30,580 bases of DNA from Reticulitermes lucifugus. Lineage: Eukaryota > Arthropoda > Insecta > Blattodea > Rhinotermitidae. Made by a program: the position numbers and the translations under genes. The stretch is taken from assembly GCA_026260175.1 (NCBI GenBank), contig JAKCWW010000363.1, positions 14,324-44,903 of the forward strand. The letters are read 5' to 3'. The notes beneath the pieces were generated by a model that was not told the origin of the DNA, searched no databases, and saw only the letters and a program-made list of their open reading frames with translations. Shown here one piece after another: positions 30,009 to 30,580 of this stretch; the first letter of the stretch is position 1; the number at the start of each line of letters is the position of its first letter.

Positions 30009-30493
30009 TCGAAGCACGTGGGAGTTATTTTTCTTCTTCTGAAAATAAGTTCTAATTATTAAACTTGGTTATTGTGAAAGTTGTGTATATCGATATTCCT
30101 ACCCCACTCTCATTTTTCAGTAATAGAAACCTTTCAGAAGTAGAGTTTTACGGTACACGCATGCTTTTGTCATTTTAGTTCTAATAATTTTTACTAAGCT
30201 CTCGAGATCTGCCTGAGACCACGATATAATGCCATACGATTACGTTAATAATGGAATAACATGCGTATGGATCGCCTTCGTAAGGTTTGTGATGAAATTA
30301 GTTTTCCATGTTTTCTGCAAGCTGCTTGTCAGTTAAGTTGTTAGTTGTTTCTTGATCTTAGTGTATTCAATTTGTCTGGATTTTAGTATACCAAGATATT
30401 TGTATCTATCAGTTTCGTCATTATTGCGCTATATTCGTGGCATATGTCGCAATTGTTTTCTCAATCTATATATAACCATCCTATCAATATTAG

Positions 30494-30580
30494 GTAAATA
30501 AAGGTAAAGCAACCCCGTTACAGGCCTAGACAGGCCCTGAGGGGTCCAGGAGGTTGAGGCTCCCAGATTTGTAGACAATC
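30494..30580 (-). mobile_element. Second short retroposon family, copy 2, cut by window end
   Basis: The minus strand reads GATTGTCTACAAATCTGGGA, then GCCTCAACCTCCTGGACCCC, then GCCTGTCTAGGCCTGTAACG and GGGTTGCTTTACCTTTATTT. This is the same order as 24085-24160. Its tail at 30494 joins the 5' edge of the LINE fragment. The remainder lies beyond the window. Confidence 0.85.

Larger units (their letters stand above)
28954..30492 (-). pseudogene. LINE C-terminal half: RT thumb, CCHC knuckle, endonuclease-like region, (AAT)n tail
   Basis: Minus-strand order, 5' to 3': YKYLGIL (30404-30384), HVIPLLT.SYGIISWSQADL (about 30262-30200), a block broken by a 22-bp minisatellite (30008-29899), KENIRRVQERI, DQVINTINYKKYILKDP, then a zinc knuckle C-RK-C-x8-H-x4-C (about 29618-29567), DYFHRHNQVANIVHQ, GPHIFMIDK (about 29367-29341) and VILNT..TVRKF (about 29090-29055). 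This layout, RT then CCHC then a PD..D-like region, fits R2/R4-type LINEs with a restriction-enzyme-like endonuclease; here the usual PD reads PH. A 3' UTR ends in (AAT)n at 28978-28955. Several stops and frameshifts make it dead. It abuts the retroposon tail at 30494. Confidence 0.82.

Overview
The window looks like intergenic or intronic DNA from a large, AT-rich, repeat-filled insect genome. A cockroach or termite (Blattodea) is my best guess, from the style of the tRNA-derived SINEs, the decayed LINEs and the dispersed repeats; this is inference, not proof. I found no intact cellular protein-coding gene, no functional tRNA or rRNA, and nothing bacterial (no operons, IS elements or CRISPR). 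Most open frames over 60 codons are chance frames, frames running through tandem repeats, or frames inside transposon remnants. One 40-base run of N (18397-18436) marks an assembly gap beside a poly-C tract.

Layout. 1-6000: a 22/44-bp minisatellite (580-755); three same-strand copies or relics of a small palindromic repeat carrying a hammerhead-ribozyme motif (1549-1765, 3365-3532, 5541-5627); and a fold-back MITE (5628-5855). 6000-9340: a weak tRNA-like fragment, the first copy of a ~510-bp element with short terminal inverted repeats (6963-7472), and unassigned DNA. 9342-10365: a ~97-bp satellite-like array of about ten units. 10740-13160: a short tandem duplication, unassigned DNA, and the C-terminal part of a dead LINE (12560-13160, minus). 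13160-19400: mostly unrecognised, with a second MITE copy (16735-16895), an AT microsatellite and the gap. 19396-24170: the second copy of the 510-bp element, a perfect 62-bp palindrome (20083-20144), a 303-bp inverted repeat with a ribozyme motif in each arm (21262-21564), two copies of one tRNA-derived SINE (about 21780-22063 minus; 23550-23860 plus), another dead LINE tail (22385-22650, minus) and a second short retroposon (24034-24165). 26370-30580: a third MITE copy, a pogo/Tigger transposase C-terminus joined to a TIR-like end, the 3' end of a 5'-truncated LINE (26818-27596), a larger LINE C-terminal half with a zinc knuckle and endonuclease-like region (28954-30492, minus), and a second copy of the short retroposon cut by the window end.

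The genes do not work together as a system. The window records repeated insertion and decay of retroposons and small inverted-repeat elements. The most interesting signal is the group of hammerhead-like motifs in palindromic repeats: one (3428-3468) keeps the whole core and all three stems, while the two in the 303-bp inverted repeat have each lost a different core base. All identifications were made by eye from motifs and remembered family patterns, without database searches.
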